DNA of 39,331 bases from CALXXL01 sp964512385. Its GTDB lineage: Bacteria; Verrucomicrobiota; Lentisphaeria; Victivallales; Victivallaceae. The position numbers were made by a program, and so were the translations under genes. A model generated the notes under the pieces. It did not search any database. It was given only the letters and a program-made list of their open reading frames with translations, and was not told the origin of the DNA. Numbering within the stretch: position 1 is the first letter of the stretch; each line of letters starts with the position of its first letter. Of the stretch, positions 7,263 through 15,497 are shown piece after piece. The stretch covers positions 1-39,331 of the forward strand of contig CAZEHZ010000008.1 in assembly GCA_964512385.1 (NCBI GenBank), written 5' to 3'.

Positions 7263-7910
7263 TCAGTCTAACCATTCAGGTAAAATGCGGCTTAATTGCT
7301 GTAATGGCAGGCCTATGATATTTTCTAATTCACCATCGTAACTTTCACACAGCATTGCACCGTGTTCCTGAATACCGTAGCCACCGGCCTTATCTAAAAC
7401 CGCCACCAACTGCAAATACTCGTTAATCGTCTGCATGGAATAGGGCTTGAATTTTACTTTAGTTACCGCAATAAAACTATATTTTTTATGCAATAAATTA
7501 TGCTGTAACACCACGGCGGTAAACACATAATGAATCTGGCCGGACAATAAACGCAAAATACGCACGGCATCCGCTAAGTCTTGCGGTTTTCCGATGGTTT
7601 TACCGTCCCAAACCACTATAGTGTCTGCCGCTAAAACCACATCGTTTGGGTTCAAGGCGGCAATTTTTTCCGCTTTAATCTCCGCATTCAGCTTTACCAG
7701 AGCCGCTTGAGCCGCCGTTGTCATGGGCAAATTCTTAACCGTCTCGGCGATGCCGGGCGCAGAATTAAGCATATCAAGCAAAAGCGCCGCAGAGTCGGCA
7801 AATTTTACTTCGCAGACATGCGGCACTTTAATGACAAAATCCGGGCATAGCCGGGCTAAAAGTTCCTTCCGCCGCGGCGATGCCGACCCTAAAATTAAAT
7901 CATAAGACAT
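7263..7910 (-). CDS. maf: Maf-family nucleotide pyrophosphatase
   Basis: House-cleaning nucleoside triphosphate pyrophosphatase of the Maf/HAM1 fold, which removes dTTP/UTP-like or modified pyrimidine nucleotides. Signatures are the N-terminal LILGSASPRRKELL (residues 5-18), the metal-binding AADTIV, GKPQDLADAVRIL, and the C-terminal GGYGIQ with NIIGLPL. The open frame extends a further 36 arginine-rich codons upstream, but Maf proteins start at this MSYDLILGS, giving 215 residues. That start overlaps the end of the amaP-like gene by 11 bases. This implies translational coupling, and no strong Shine-Dalgarno is seen. It is the last gene of the ftsK-to-maf minus-strand block. Confidence 0.93.
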   Translation of the reverse strand: MSYDLILGSASPRRKELLARLCPDFVIKVPHVCEVKFADSAALLLDMLNSAPGIAETVKNLPMTTAAQAALVKLNAEIKAEKIAALNPNDVVLAADTIVVWDGKTIGKPQDLADAVRILRLLSGQIHYVFTAVVLQHNLLHKKYSFIAVTKVKFKPYSMQTINEYLQLVAVLDKAGGYGIQEHGAMLCESYDGELENIIGLPLQQLSRILPEWLD

Positions 7911-8430
7911 CCTGAATTTCCGTAGACAACTGTTCCGCTTCCTGCGCCGCCGCCGCTGATGCCAACGATTTCGTATTATTGCCATCTTTCGGCTTAACCG
8001 CCTGAAAACGTAAATCAATCATCATTTTACCGTCAATTCCCAGTACGCTTTTCAGCCCCTCCAGCGTACGAGTTCTAAACTTGGCGGCCACATCGGTCAG
8101 CAATATGTCTGAATCCATTAAAAAATTACAAACTAAAACCAACAGATAATTACCGCCAACTTTAAATAACTTCACTTTACGCACTTCAAGGGCGGGAAAT
8201 TCATTACTGAAAATCTTAACCGTAGCCACCACGGCACTTTCCGCAATAACCACTTTACCGCCCTCGCCGGTCATAGTAAGTGTAGAACAATGCTTTTTTC
8301 GGCTAAAAATACCGAACAGCAAATTCAACAACCATAAAAACAGCAAAACCGCCGTTACTGTTGCCGCACCAAACAGGAAGCCTTTCCCGAATGGATCACT
8401 GTAAATTTGTTCAAACCACATTTTAATCAT
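7900..8430 (-). CDS. AmaP-like membrane anchor of an Asp23-type envelope stress protein
   Basis: The 176-residue protein has one hydrophobic segment near the N-terminus (about residues 16-38, GFLFGAATVTAVLLFLW followed by more aliphatics). A basic RKK follows, and then a soluble alpha/beta region with VVIAESAV and VKLFKVGGNYLLVLVC. This matches the layout of AmaP, the membrane protein that tethers Asp23 in Firmicutes, and it follows an Asp23-family gene directly. I chose the ATG at 8430, with GTGAG about 7 bases upstream, over a GTG at 8442. The 3' end overlaps maf. The function is inferred mainly from gene pairing and topology, since AmaP proteins are poorly conserved in sequence. Confidence 0.7.
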   Translation of the reverse strand: MIKMWFEQIYSDPFGKGFLFGAATVTAVLLFLWLLNLLFGIFSRKKHCSTLTMTGEGGKVVIAESAVVATVKIFSNEFPALEVRKVKLFKVGGNYLLVLVCNFLMDSDILLTDVAAKFRTRTLEGLKSVLGIDGKMMIDLRFQAVKPKDGNNTKSLASAAAAQEAEQLSTEIQDVL

Positions 8431-8463
8431 ACTGTATCTCACTTTGCCGGATTGCAGTGCAAA

Positions 8464-8916
8464 TTATTTTTCTGTATTTTCAACTTCCGGCGGTTCTTCC
8501 TCCGCCTTGGTTTCTTCTTCAATTTCCTGAATCGCCACATTAACGGCGGCCACCACTACATTGGTAGTTTCCTCCACCATTTCAATAACGGCATGTTGCA
8601 CCGCTTCGGCGACTTCATGAACTTTAAAGCCGAAATACATATTTAATTTTATTTCAATAACCACCTTGCCGGGATCGTTTTCGTCTTTTAAAATAGCGAT
8701 AGCCCGATCCTGCATTTTACGACTGCCCACGATTTCGGCCAAATTGTCCACTAAAGAACTTCCGGCCAAACGACTGACGCCAGGCACGCTTAAGGCGGCA
8801 CGGCGTACTAAGTTAGACACTACATTGTCATGTAAGCGAATACTGCCCAGTTCCGAATTGCTGCTCGAAACCGGATCTTTTTCTACTTTTGTTTCGTTAT
8901 TAACCGTTTTCATCAT
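8464..8916 (-). CDS. Asp23/Gls24-family envelope stress protein
   Basis: A 150-residue protein with the Asp23/Gls24 core: IRLHDNVVSNLVRRAALSV (about 27-45), then GVSRLAG, then VVIEIKLNMYFG and the helix VHEVAEAVQHAVIEMVEETTN. The C-terminus is a Glu-rich tail. Family members are abundant cytoplasmic or membrane-associated proteins linked to cell-wall stress. Here it is paired with a membrane-anchor gene downstream. A strong AAGGGGG precedes two adjacent ATGs, and the second is better spaced. It lies 24 bases after accC, an arrangement (accB-accC-asp23) also seen in Firmicutes, so it is probably co-transcribed with fatty-acid synthesis genes. Confidence 0.88.
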   Translation of the reverse strand: MMKTVNNETKVEKDPVSSSNSELGSIRLHDNVVSNLVRRAALSVPGVSRLAGSSLVDNLAEIVGSRKMQDRAIAILKDENDPGKVVIEIKLNMYFGFKVHEVAEAVQHAVIEMVEETTNVVVAAVNVAIQEIEEETKAEEEPPEVENTEK

Positions 8917-8940
8917 AACCCCCTTCGTTGTTATGGGTTG

Positions 8941-10314
8941 TTATTTTTGCGGAACAACATCATTTTGGCCAAGTTCCTGAGACATGCGTTCAATGAACCC
9001 GGTATCATAATGCCCCGCAATAAAATCCTTATTGGCTAAAATCTGTTGACTGAACGGGATAGTAGTTTTAATACCCTCCACCACAAACTCATCCAACGCG
9101 CGCCGGCAACGTTCCAAAGCCTGTTCACGATTGGCGCCTTTAACAATCAACTTACAAATCATACTGTCATAATACGGCGGAATCTTATAGCCGCTGTATA
9201 CATGCGAATCAATACGCACGCCAATCCCGCCGGACGGAATGAACAACTTAACCGTTCCCGGACACGGCGCAAAGTTTCTGAACGGATCTTCCGCGTTAAT
9301 TCGGCACTCAATGGCATGACAATTAACCTTAATATCCTTCTGCCGCACCGACAGTTTTTCGCCAGCGGCCACCCGGAGCTGTTCTTTAATGATATCCACG
9401 CCGGTAACCTCTTCCGTAACCGGATGTTCTACCTGAACACGGGTATTCATTTCCATAAAATAGAACTCATCTTTATCCGTCAACAGGAACTCAATAGTTC
9501 CGGCGCTGGTATATTTAGCCGCCTTAGCCGCCTTAACCGCCGCCGTACCCATGCGTTCCCGCAATTTAGGATTCAAAGACGGCGACGGCGACTCTTCAAT
9601 TAGCTTTTGCTGACGCCGCTGAATACTACAGTCACGTTCGCCCAAATGTACTACATTGCCGAAATTATCGGCGATAATCTGAAATTCAATGTGGCGTGGA
9701 TTGACAATAAATTTTTCCATATACAATGCGCCGTCGCCGAAGGCGTTTTCCGCTTCGGTTTTGGCCGAATAATAGCCTTGAATCAGACTGGCATCGGTGT
9801 GCGCAATACGCATCCCGCGCCCGCCGCCGCCGGCAGAGGCTTTAATGATGACCGGATAACCTAACGTATGCGCCGTTTTCAATGCATCAGATTCACTTAA
9901 AATCAAACCGTCGCTACCCGGAGTAGTCGGTACGCCAGCCCGTTTCATCGTATCACGGGCGGTGTTTTTATCGCCCAAGGCCCGCATCGCTTCCGGCGTC
10001 GGCCCGATAAAAGTAATCTTATGCTTCCGGCATGCTTCGGCAAAGTACGCATTTTCGGCCAAAAACCCATAACCGGGGTGAATCGCATCTACATCGCAAA
10101 TCGCCGCAACACTTAGAATACGGTCAATCAACAGATAGCTGGCGTTTGGTGCGGCGGGGCCGATACAAATAGCGGTATCGGCATTACGCACATGTAAACT
10201 ATCAGCATCCGCCTGCGAATAAACCGCCACGGTTTTTATGCCCATCTCCTTACAGGCGCGAATAATACGCAAAGCAATCTCGCCACGGTTGGCAATCAAT
10301 ACCTTATTGAACAT
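8941..10314 (-). CDS. accC: acetyl-CoA carboxylase, biotin carboxylase subunit
   Basis: ATP-grasp enzyme that carboxylates the biotin on AccB with bicarbonate and ATP, the first half of malonyl-CoA synthesis. The 457 residues start at MFNKVLIANRGEIALRI. They contain the glycine-rich KASAGGGGRGMR ATP lid, the catalytic segment HLGERDCSIQRRQQK and the metal site MEMNTRVQVEHPVTEE. The ATG at 10314 has AAAGGAT 7 bases upstream and lies 16 bases after accB. A TTG further upstream would overlap accB and is not needed. Length and motifs are standard. Confidence 0.96.
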   Translation of the reverse strand: MFNKVLIANRGEIALRIIRACKEMGIKTVAVYSQADADSLHVRNADTAICIGPAAPNASYLLIDRILSVAAICDVDAIHPGYGFLAENAYFAEACRKHKITFIGPTPEAMRALGDKNTARDTMKRAGVPTTPGSDGLILSESDALKTAHTLGYPVIIKASAGGGGRGMRIAHTDASLIQGYYSAKTEAENAFGDGALYMEKFIVNPRHIEFQIIADNFGNVVHLGERDCSIQRRQQKLIEESPSPSLNPKLRERMGTAAVKAAKAAKYTSAGTIEFLLTDKDEFYFMEMNTRVQVEHPVTEEVTGVDIIKEQLRVAAGEKLSVRQKDIKVNCHAIECRINAEDPFRNFAPCPGTVKLFIPSGGIGVRIDSHVYSGYKIPPYYDSMICKLIVKGANREQALERCRRALDEFVVEGIKTTIPFSQQILANKDFIAGHYDTGFIERMSQELGQNDVVPQK

Positions 10315-10330
10315 TGGAAATCCTTTCGGG

Positions 10331-10780
10331 TTATTCAATCACAAACAACGGCTGACCATATTCAACCGCAGTACCATCAGAAACCAAAATATCTTTAATG
10401 GTGCCGGTGGTTTCCGCTTTAACTTCGTTCATAACTTTCATCGCTTCGATAATGCAGACTACGGAGTCAGGAGTAACCTTGTCGCCCACTTTGGAGAACG
10501 GCACTGCATCCGGGCTTGGTGAACGGTAAAAAGTACCGACCAAAGGTGAATCAATGGTCTTCGCAGCCGCCGCCGGAGCTTCTGCCGCCGCCGGAACTGC
10601 CGCCGGAGCCGGAGCCGCCACTGGAATCGCCGCCGGAGCCGCCATAGTTACAGCGGGCTGTACAAACTTCTGCGAGCCGCGCTTTAAGCACAAATTATAA
10701 CCTTCTGCTTCGATTTTAAATTCAGTCAAATCATTTTTGGACATCAATTCCACAATCGTCTTGATTTCATCAACATTCAT
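10331..10780 (-). CDS. accB: acetyl-CoA carboxylase, biotin carboxyl carrier protein
   Basis: Carrier subunit whose lysine bears biotin and shuttles CO2 between AccC and the carboxyltransferase. The 149 residues comprise an N-terminal segment MNVDEIKTIVELM, an Ala/Pro-rich flexible linker (about residues 42-74) and the biotinyl domain with EAMKVMNEV, in which Lys115 is the modified residue. The ATG at 10780 has AAGGAAG about 7 bases upstream. The longer frame starting 13 codons earlier lacks support. The gene lies 44 bases after aroQ and 16 bases before accC, an accBC operon. Confidence 0.96.
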   Translation of the reverse strand: MNVDEIKTIVELMSKNDLTEFKIEAEGYNLCLKRGSQKFVQPAVTMAAPAAIPVAAPAPAAVPAAAEAPAAAAKTIDSPLVGTFYRSPSPDAVPFSKVGDKVTPDSVVCIIEAMKVMNEVKAETTGTIKDILVSDGTAVEYGQPLFVIE

Positions 10781-10824
10781 TATAGACTTCCTTCCCTGTG
10801 TAATAAACTTCTTCTTCAATAGCT

Positions 10825-11265
10825 TTATTTTTGTTTCAAATATTCATACAAGCCCCGTAATGCCAGCAAATAGCTCTGTGTTTTGAATCCGGCCACAATG
10901 CCAATGCATCCGGCGGCGGTAATAGAGTGCTGACGATACGGTTCCCGACTGGTGATATTACTTAAATGCACTTCTACGGCAGGCAACGCCGCCCCCCGTA
11001 ATGCATCCAGCAACGCCACACTGGTATGGGTCAACCCGCCGGGATTTATAACGATCCCGGCCAAATTATTTTCGGCGGCCAGCCAAATGCGGTCAATAAG
11101 ACTGCCTTCGCAGTTGGACTGAAAAAACTCCAGTTCAATCTGCAGTTCAGCGGCCAGGTTTTGGAGCTCATCTTGTATATCGTTCCAGCTCTTTTCACCA
11201 TATATCCCAACCTCGCGCCGGCCGAGCGCCTGAAGGTTTGGTCCGTTTATAATTAAAATTTTCAT
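10825..11265 (-). CDS. aroQ: 3-dehydroquinate dehydratase, type II
   Basis: Shikimate-pathway enzyme that dehydrates 3-dehydroquinate to 3-dehydroshikimate. The 146-residue length is typical of the dodecameric type II class. Motifs are NGPNLQALGRRE (8-19), the active-site Tyr22 in GIYG, FFQSNCEGSLIDRI, NPGGLTHTSVAL and the substrate-binding EVHLSNITSREPYR followed by HS. There is no Shine-Dalgarno before the ATG at 11265. Instead a TATATT ends six bases upstream, raising the possibility of a leaderless transcript. It is followed by accB and accC. Confidence 0.94.
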   Translation of the reverse strand: MKILIINGPNLQALGRREVGIYGEKSWNDIQDELQNLAAELQIELEFFQSNCEGSLIDRIWLAAENNLAGIVINPGGLTHTSVALLDALRGAALPAVEVHLSNITSREPYRQHSITAAGCIGIVAGFKTQSYLLALRGLYEYLKQK

Positions 11266-11271
11266 ATTTCT

Positions 11272-11300
11272 AATATAATTCTGCTTTTAAAAAAAAGCAA
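11272..11300 (-). promoter_or_regulatory. candidate leaderless promoter of aroQ
   Basis: On the minus strand TTGCTT (11295-11300), 17 bases and TATATT (11272-11277) are followed after six bases by the aroQ ATG, so transcription would start at or beside the start codon. No ribosome-binding site is present. Confidence 0.35.
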
Positions 11301-11318
11301 AGCAAGTTTTGTTATTTG

Positions 11319-12350
11319 TTAATTTTTAGCTGGTAATTCATTGATTTTTAGTGTTGGAGCCGGTAATAACGACAAAATTTTGGCGTCGTCCAGTTCCACA
11401 TTGCCCACATTTTCTCCGGCAACACTGCCCGTTTTCGGTGTTTGAGACCCGGCCGAGTACAGCCAGACACCCAATAAAATCCCGGCAAGTGCCAGACCGC
11501 CAACCCCGATCAGAATACGCAACAGCCAGCGTTTTATCTGTTTTTCGTTCTCGTCGGAATATTCGGTATCCAGTTCCACTCTTTCCACTAAAGCATCCGG
11601 AATCTCATAACTGAGCATTTTACGCAACTCCGCACACATCATCTCCTGCGATTCAATATCAATATGATAAAGTGCGCCTAATTTGCGAATATAAGCAATA
11701 ACATAAACCGCCGGCGGCATTTTGCGCATATCATCACTTTCTAAAGAGACCAAATATCTTATGGCAATGCGTGATTCCTCTTCCACCTGCCGTAAATCCA
11801 ACTTTAAATCATCACGCACACTTTTCAGATAAGCCCCGGTAGAGATATTTTCCGTTTTAGGATTGGCCGTATAATCCGGCGGCACTAACTTTTTAATATT
11901 AAATACCGTTGTCTTGACCGGGCGTTTGATTTCCACCTTAGGCGGCTCGCCCGGCGGAGTCGAATTTTCATCATCTGCAGAAATATTTTTCACCTCCTCC
12001 GCCGGAGTCTTTTCCGGTTCAAAAGGCTTACTTATACCCATATTAATCATGCCCTCATTCGCCAACAGACTTCCGGCGGCATGGTTGGCCTCTTCCCGCT
12101 TACGGCGTTCCGCCTCTAACTCGGCCAACGACGGCAAGTCGTCGACCTCCGCCTCAACCTTTGCCGCCGATTGCTTTTCATTTTGGTTGCCGCCTTCATC
12201 GGCCAGCTGTTCCGCCATAGCTAAAGCGGCATTGGTGGCATTATGTCCGCCGCCGGCAGAATGAGCCGGCTTAGCAGTAAGCGGAGTAGAAAAATCAAGA
12301 GGCAGTGCCGCCTGAATATCCTGTTCAGTATTTTTTTGCATATCGTCCAT
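11319..12350 (-). CDS. RodZ-like helix-turn-helix membrane protein with long N-terminal extension
   Basis: The 343-residue protein has a RodZ-type helix-turn-helix domain (about residues 168-233: TGAYLKSVRDDLKLDL, then IAIRYLVSLESDD and YVIAYIRKLGALYHID). A charged linker and one transmembrane helix (about 275-300, rich in Ile, Leu and Gly) follow, with a short C-terminal tail. RodZ links MreB filaments to the elongation machinery. In ordinary RodZ the HTH is at the N-terminus; here about 165 low-complexity, acidic and Ala/Pro-rich residues precede it, and the periplasmic part is very short. The ATG at 12350 has a GGAG 6 bases upstream. It follows ftsK by 28 bases, so division and shape genes are linked. 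The function is inferred from the domain order. Confidence 0.8.
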   Translation of the reverse strand: MDDMQKNTEQDIQAALPLDFSTPLTAKPAHSAGGGHNATNAALAMAEQLADEGGNQNEKQSAAKVEAEVDDLPSLAELEAERRKREEANHAAGSLLANEGMINMGISKPFEPEKTPAEEVKNISADDENSTPPGEPPKVEIKRPVKTTVFNIKKLVPPDYTANPKTENISTGAYLKSVRDDLKLDLRQVEEESRIAIRYLVSLESDDMRKMPPAVYVIAYIRKLGALYHIDIESQEMMCAELRKMLSYEIPDALVERVELDTEYSDENEKQIKRWLLRILIGVGGLALAGILLGVWLYSAGSQTPKTGSVAGENVGNVELDDAKILSLLPAPTLKINELPAKN

Positions 12351-12378
12351 CAGCAACTCCGATTTTTATCTTAAATAT

Positions 12379-15348
12379 TTAATAATTACCATTTTCCAAA
12401 CCGTCAAACACTAAAACTTCACGCGGTTTACCGCCTTGTTGATCCGGTCCGATCATGCCGCGTTCCTCAAACAAATCCATTAAATCGGCGGCTCGATTGT
12501 ACCCGATTTTCAAACGGCGCTGTAAGGCGCTGGTGCTGGCTTTGCGGTCAACTAAAATAACCTCCAGCGCTCTGGCCACCAAGTCATCGTCGCCGGGTTG
12601 TAAATACTTTTTCACCAACGGCCCGGCATTAGACACTGTAATCTTGCGGAAATCCCGGCCGGAGGATGGGTTTTCTTCCTCGCCGCTGTCTGTTTCATCG
12701 GCGGCTTCCGGGTCCGACATAACGTCGGAATTAAAATCCGGCCGGGCTTGTCTGGAGATGAAACTTACCACATTGGTAATATCCTCTTCCGGCACAATCG
12801 CCCCTTGAATACGTTCCATTTCCGCCCCGCCTTTCAAGAACAGCATATCGCCCCGCCCCAACAATGTTTCGGCGCCGTTGCGATCCAGAATCACCCGGCT
12901 GTCCATATAGCTGGACACGGCAAAACTGATTCGAGTGGGCAAATTGGCCTTAATCAAGCCGGTAATAACATCGCGGCGCGGGCTTTGAGTTGCCACCACA
13001 ATATGGATGCCGGCGGCACGGCCTTTAGCGGCAATGCGGTTAATACTGGTTTCAATTTCGCCCTTGGCCTCAGTCATCATCAAGTCGGCCAATTCGTCCA
13101 GAATAATAATCAGATACGGCATTTTGGTGCCGCCCGCCCGATTTCCGGCCACTAAATTATTATACTCTTTTAAAGTTTTAACCCGCACATCGGCCAGCTG
13201 GCGATAACGTTTTTCCATTTCCATAACCGCCCAGCGCAATGCCAGCGGAACTTTTTCGGCATCATTAATCACCGGAGTAATAAGTTGCGGCAACGTTTGA
13301 TACGGAGCGTGTTCCACTACTTTAGGGTCTACTAAAATTAAGCGTAAATCATCCAGATTAAACCGCATTAACAAGCTGAGAATCAAGGTGTTCATACACA
13401 CGCTCTTCCCGCTGCCGGTTGTGCCGGCAATCAACAAATGCGGAGCTTTGGCCAAATCCATAACCACCGGTTCGCCGGAGACATTTTTGCCCAGCACCAC
13501 CGGGATATCGTAAGAACTTTTCCGCCAGGCGTCGGTACGCATAATTTCGCTGGCATAGACCGCCATCGAGGTCTGATTCGGAATTTCGACCCCCACGGCG
13601 TCCCGACCGGGAATCGGGGCTAAAATGCGGATACTTTTCACCCGCAGATTCATCTTGATATTATTCTCTAATTTAGAGATTTTATTTACGTCCACCCCTG
13701 GCGCCAGCGAGATATCGTATCTGGTAACTCTGGGGCCGGAGATATGACCATCCACCTGACCGTCAATTTTAAAACTGTCCAGTACGTCCTGAAGCACCGC
13801 TTTGTTGCGTTTTATCATCTCTTCGGACTCTCCGGCTTCGGTAACGCCGTCGCTAAGCAGACTAACCGGGGGTAAATCATAATAGCCGTTATTGCTTGGA
13901 TTCAGCGACTCGCCGCGGCGGGTAATCGCTACATTAGGAATCGGCGGTTCAAACACCGTTGGTTCGCTTTCATCCAAAGCCACGTGCTTGGTTACCTGCG
14001 GCTGTATCTTCACTTGAGGTTGCACTTGTGGCTGTACCTGCACCTGCGGCTGTACCTGCGGCTGTGCCTGTGCTTGTGTCTGCATCTGCGGTTGCACTTG
14101 CGGCTGTACCTGTACTTGCGGCATGGCGTTTACGCTGAACGAGATTGTTTGCGGCGCAACCGTAATTTGCGGAGTGGCGGCAACATTGCTTGGCGTCCGG
14201 GTTATCATTTCCGCAACCGGTAAAACTGACGGCACGGGATTATCCGGCGGCAGTTCGGGTTCCGGTTCCTCAACAGCCGGCGGATTATTCTCAACGGCAG
14301 ATGCGGCAACCGTATTATTATCATATACCGGCACTTCCGGCGGCATAATGACCTGTGGTTGCGGTTCGGCTTTTTTAGCTACCTCCGCCACCGGAGTACC
14401 GGTGTTCAAAATTGAAGTCAACGGCTCGTTGGCGGCAGTTACCCGCCATGGGCGTTTAGCGGCATCCGGCACCATTTCCGGTTCACCGGTAATCGGTAAA
14501 TCCGAAGGTTCGGCATAGTTGACCTCTGCCGCCACGTCCGGGTTTTCATTTTTACGGCGTTCCCGCCGGAAGCGGCCAAACAGCGACCAGCGTTTCAATC
14601 CGGTGCCGACCGGTTCCTCCAGTGCTTCCGGGCGCAGTTCATCCGGTGGAATATCGTTTAATTCGGCGGCGTCATCATCCTCTTCCGCCGTCATCTCTTC
14701 CGATTCGGCTTCACGTCGTTTGGCGGCGGAGTTTTCCAGCACATATTCGCCGACATCCCGCCAGTCGGCTAAAATCATCAGAATAATTCCGGCCACGCCG
14801 AACACCCAGGCGGTGATAATCGTCCCCACCTGCCCGATTAGACAGCGCAACACCCCTGCCCCGGCCATGCCGGTAGCCGGACCGGCCAGCCATTGCCCCA
14901 GCACACCTCCGGAAAGTCCGGCATCCGGAATATCGACCCGCCCCAACCCCAATGCGGCGGTTTGAGTGCTGAAATAACCGGGATTCAACGCAAACAGCAA
15001 CATTCCGGCCATTAAAAACAGCGCAACGCCGGTAAAAAACCATTTCCGTGGATACTTGCGTGGAAAAACAGACCGCACCGCACCGATCATCAACACCAGC
15101 AAAACCGGATACGTGGCAATTCCAAACCAGTAAAAGCAGAATCGGCTGACCTGCGCCCCGATCAATCCGATGGCATTCCGGACCGGCCAGTCACTGCCGC
15201 CCTCCACCACCGCCAAATCCGCCGGGTTGTAGGTTACCACCGCCAGAGCCAGTAATAAAACCAGCAAAGCAAATACGATATGCCGCAAATGAACCGCATA
15301 TCCGTTATTATTGTCTCTCATATAAAAAAGTCCCATTTTCCAATACAT
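12379..15348 (-). CDS. ftsK: DNA translocase FtsK
   Basis: Septum-anchored motor that pumps chromosome ends and supports dimer resolution. Its 989 residues contain four predicted membrane helices within about 25-190 and a long low-complexity linker (about 195-510) with a Q-P-V-rich repeat at about 408-454. The RecA-like motor follows, with Walker A AGTTGSGKS (about 641-649) and Walker B LIIILDELADLM (about 746-757). Last comes a C-terminal winged-helix gamma domain (about 915-980, STSALQRRLKIGYNRAADL), the part that reads KOPS polarity sequences. The start could be the ATG at 15348 or another at 15321, both with weak Shine-Dalgarno sites. It heads the block running to maf. Confidence 0.96.
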   Translation of the reverse strand: MYWKMGLFYMRDNNNGYAVHLRHIVFALLVLLLALAVVTYNPADLAVVEGGSDWPVRNAIGLIGAQVSRFCFYWFGIATYPVLLVLMIGAVRSVFPRKYPRKWFFTGVALFLMAGMLLFALNPGYFSTQTAALGLGRVDIPDAGLSGGVLGQWLAGPATGMAGAGVLRCLIGQVGTIITAWVFGVAGIILMILADWRDVGEYVLENSAAKRREAESEEMTAEEDDDAAELNDIPPDELRPEALEEPVGTGLKRWSLFGRFRRERRKNENPDVAAEVNYAEPSDLPITGEPEMVPDAAKRPWRVTAANEPLTSILNTGTPVAEVAKKAEPQPQVIMPPEVPVYDNNTVAASAVENNPPAVEEPEPELPPDNPVPSVLPVAEMITRTPSNVAATPQITVAPQTISFSVNAMPQVQVQPQVQPQMQTQAQAQPQVQPQVQVQPQVQPQVKIQPQVTKHVALDESEPTVFEPPIPNVAITRRGESLNPSNNGYYDLPPVSLLSDGVTEAGESEEMIKRNKAVLQDVLDSFKIDGQVDGHISGPRVTRYDISLAPGVDVNKISKLENNIKMNLRVKSIRILAPIPGRDAVGVEIPNQTSMAVYASEIMRTDAWRKSSYDIPVVLGKNVSGEPVVMDLAKAPHLLIAGTTGSGKSVCMNTLILSLLMRFNLDDLRLILVDPKVVEHAPYQTLPQLITPVINDAEKVPLALRWAVMEMEKRYRQLADVRVKTLKEYNNLVAGNRAGGTKMPYLIIILDELADLMMTEAKGEIETSINRIAAKGRAAGIHIVVATQSPRRDVITGLIKANLPTRISFAVSSYMDSRVILDRNGAETLLGRGDMLFLKGGAEMERIQGAIVPEEDITNVVSFISRQARPDFNSDVMSDPEAADETDSGEEENPSSGRDFRKITVSNAGPLVKKYLQPGDDDLVARALEVILVDRKASTSALQRRLKIGYNRAADLMDLFEERGMIGPDQQGGKPREVLVFDGLENGNY
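13990..14125 (-). repeat. in-frame Q-P-Q-V repeat in the FtsK linker
   Basis: A short-period repeat encodes alternating PQVQ, PQVQPQ and AQAQ units, about 45 residues, between the membrane domain and the motor. The DNA shows matching near-repeats of GGCTGTACCTG-like hexamers, so slippage and length variation between strains are expected. Confidence 0.8.
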
Positions 15349-15381
15349 TTACATTCCACACCTAAAAGTGTCAGACTTAGT

Positions 15382-15409
15382 AATATAACGTTTCACTTTT
15401 TATTTGCAA
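15382..15409 (-). promoter_or_regulatory. candidate ftsK promoter
   Basis: On the minus strand TTGCAA (15404-15409), a 16-base spacer and TATATT (15382-15387) lie 34 bases before the ftsK ATG. It is back to back with the yihY promoter in a 149-base divergent spacer. Confidence 0.5.
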
Positions 15410-15426
15410 CAATATTATAAAAAAAT

Positions 15427-15455
15427 TTGCAAAATTCCCTCTCCGGTTTTAGATT
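15427..15455 (+). promoter_or_regulatory. candidate yihY promoter
   Basis: TTGCAA (15427-15432), 17 bases and TAGATT (15450-15455) precede the yihY reading frame. The -10 box is the same as that proposed for gap. Confidence 0.45.
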
Positions 15456-15497
15456 AAAAAGACGGTATATTTTGTTTTAGAAGGGATTTTTATTATT

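Noticed and set aside
7263..8018. Arginine-rich N-terminal extension of Maf
   Set aside because: The extra 36 codons overlap the amaP-like gene in another frame, and the family's conserved start is MSYDLILGS at 7910.
12455..15043. Long frames antisense to ftsK
   Set aside because: They lack ribosome-binding sites and family motifs, and follow from the codon bias of ftsK on the other strand.
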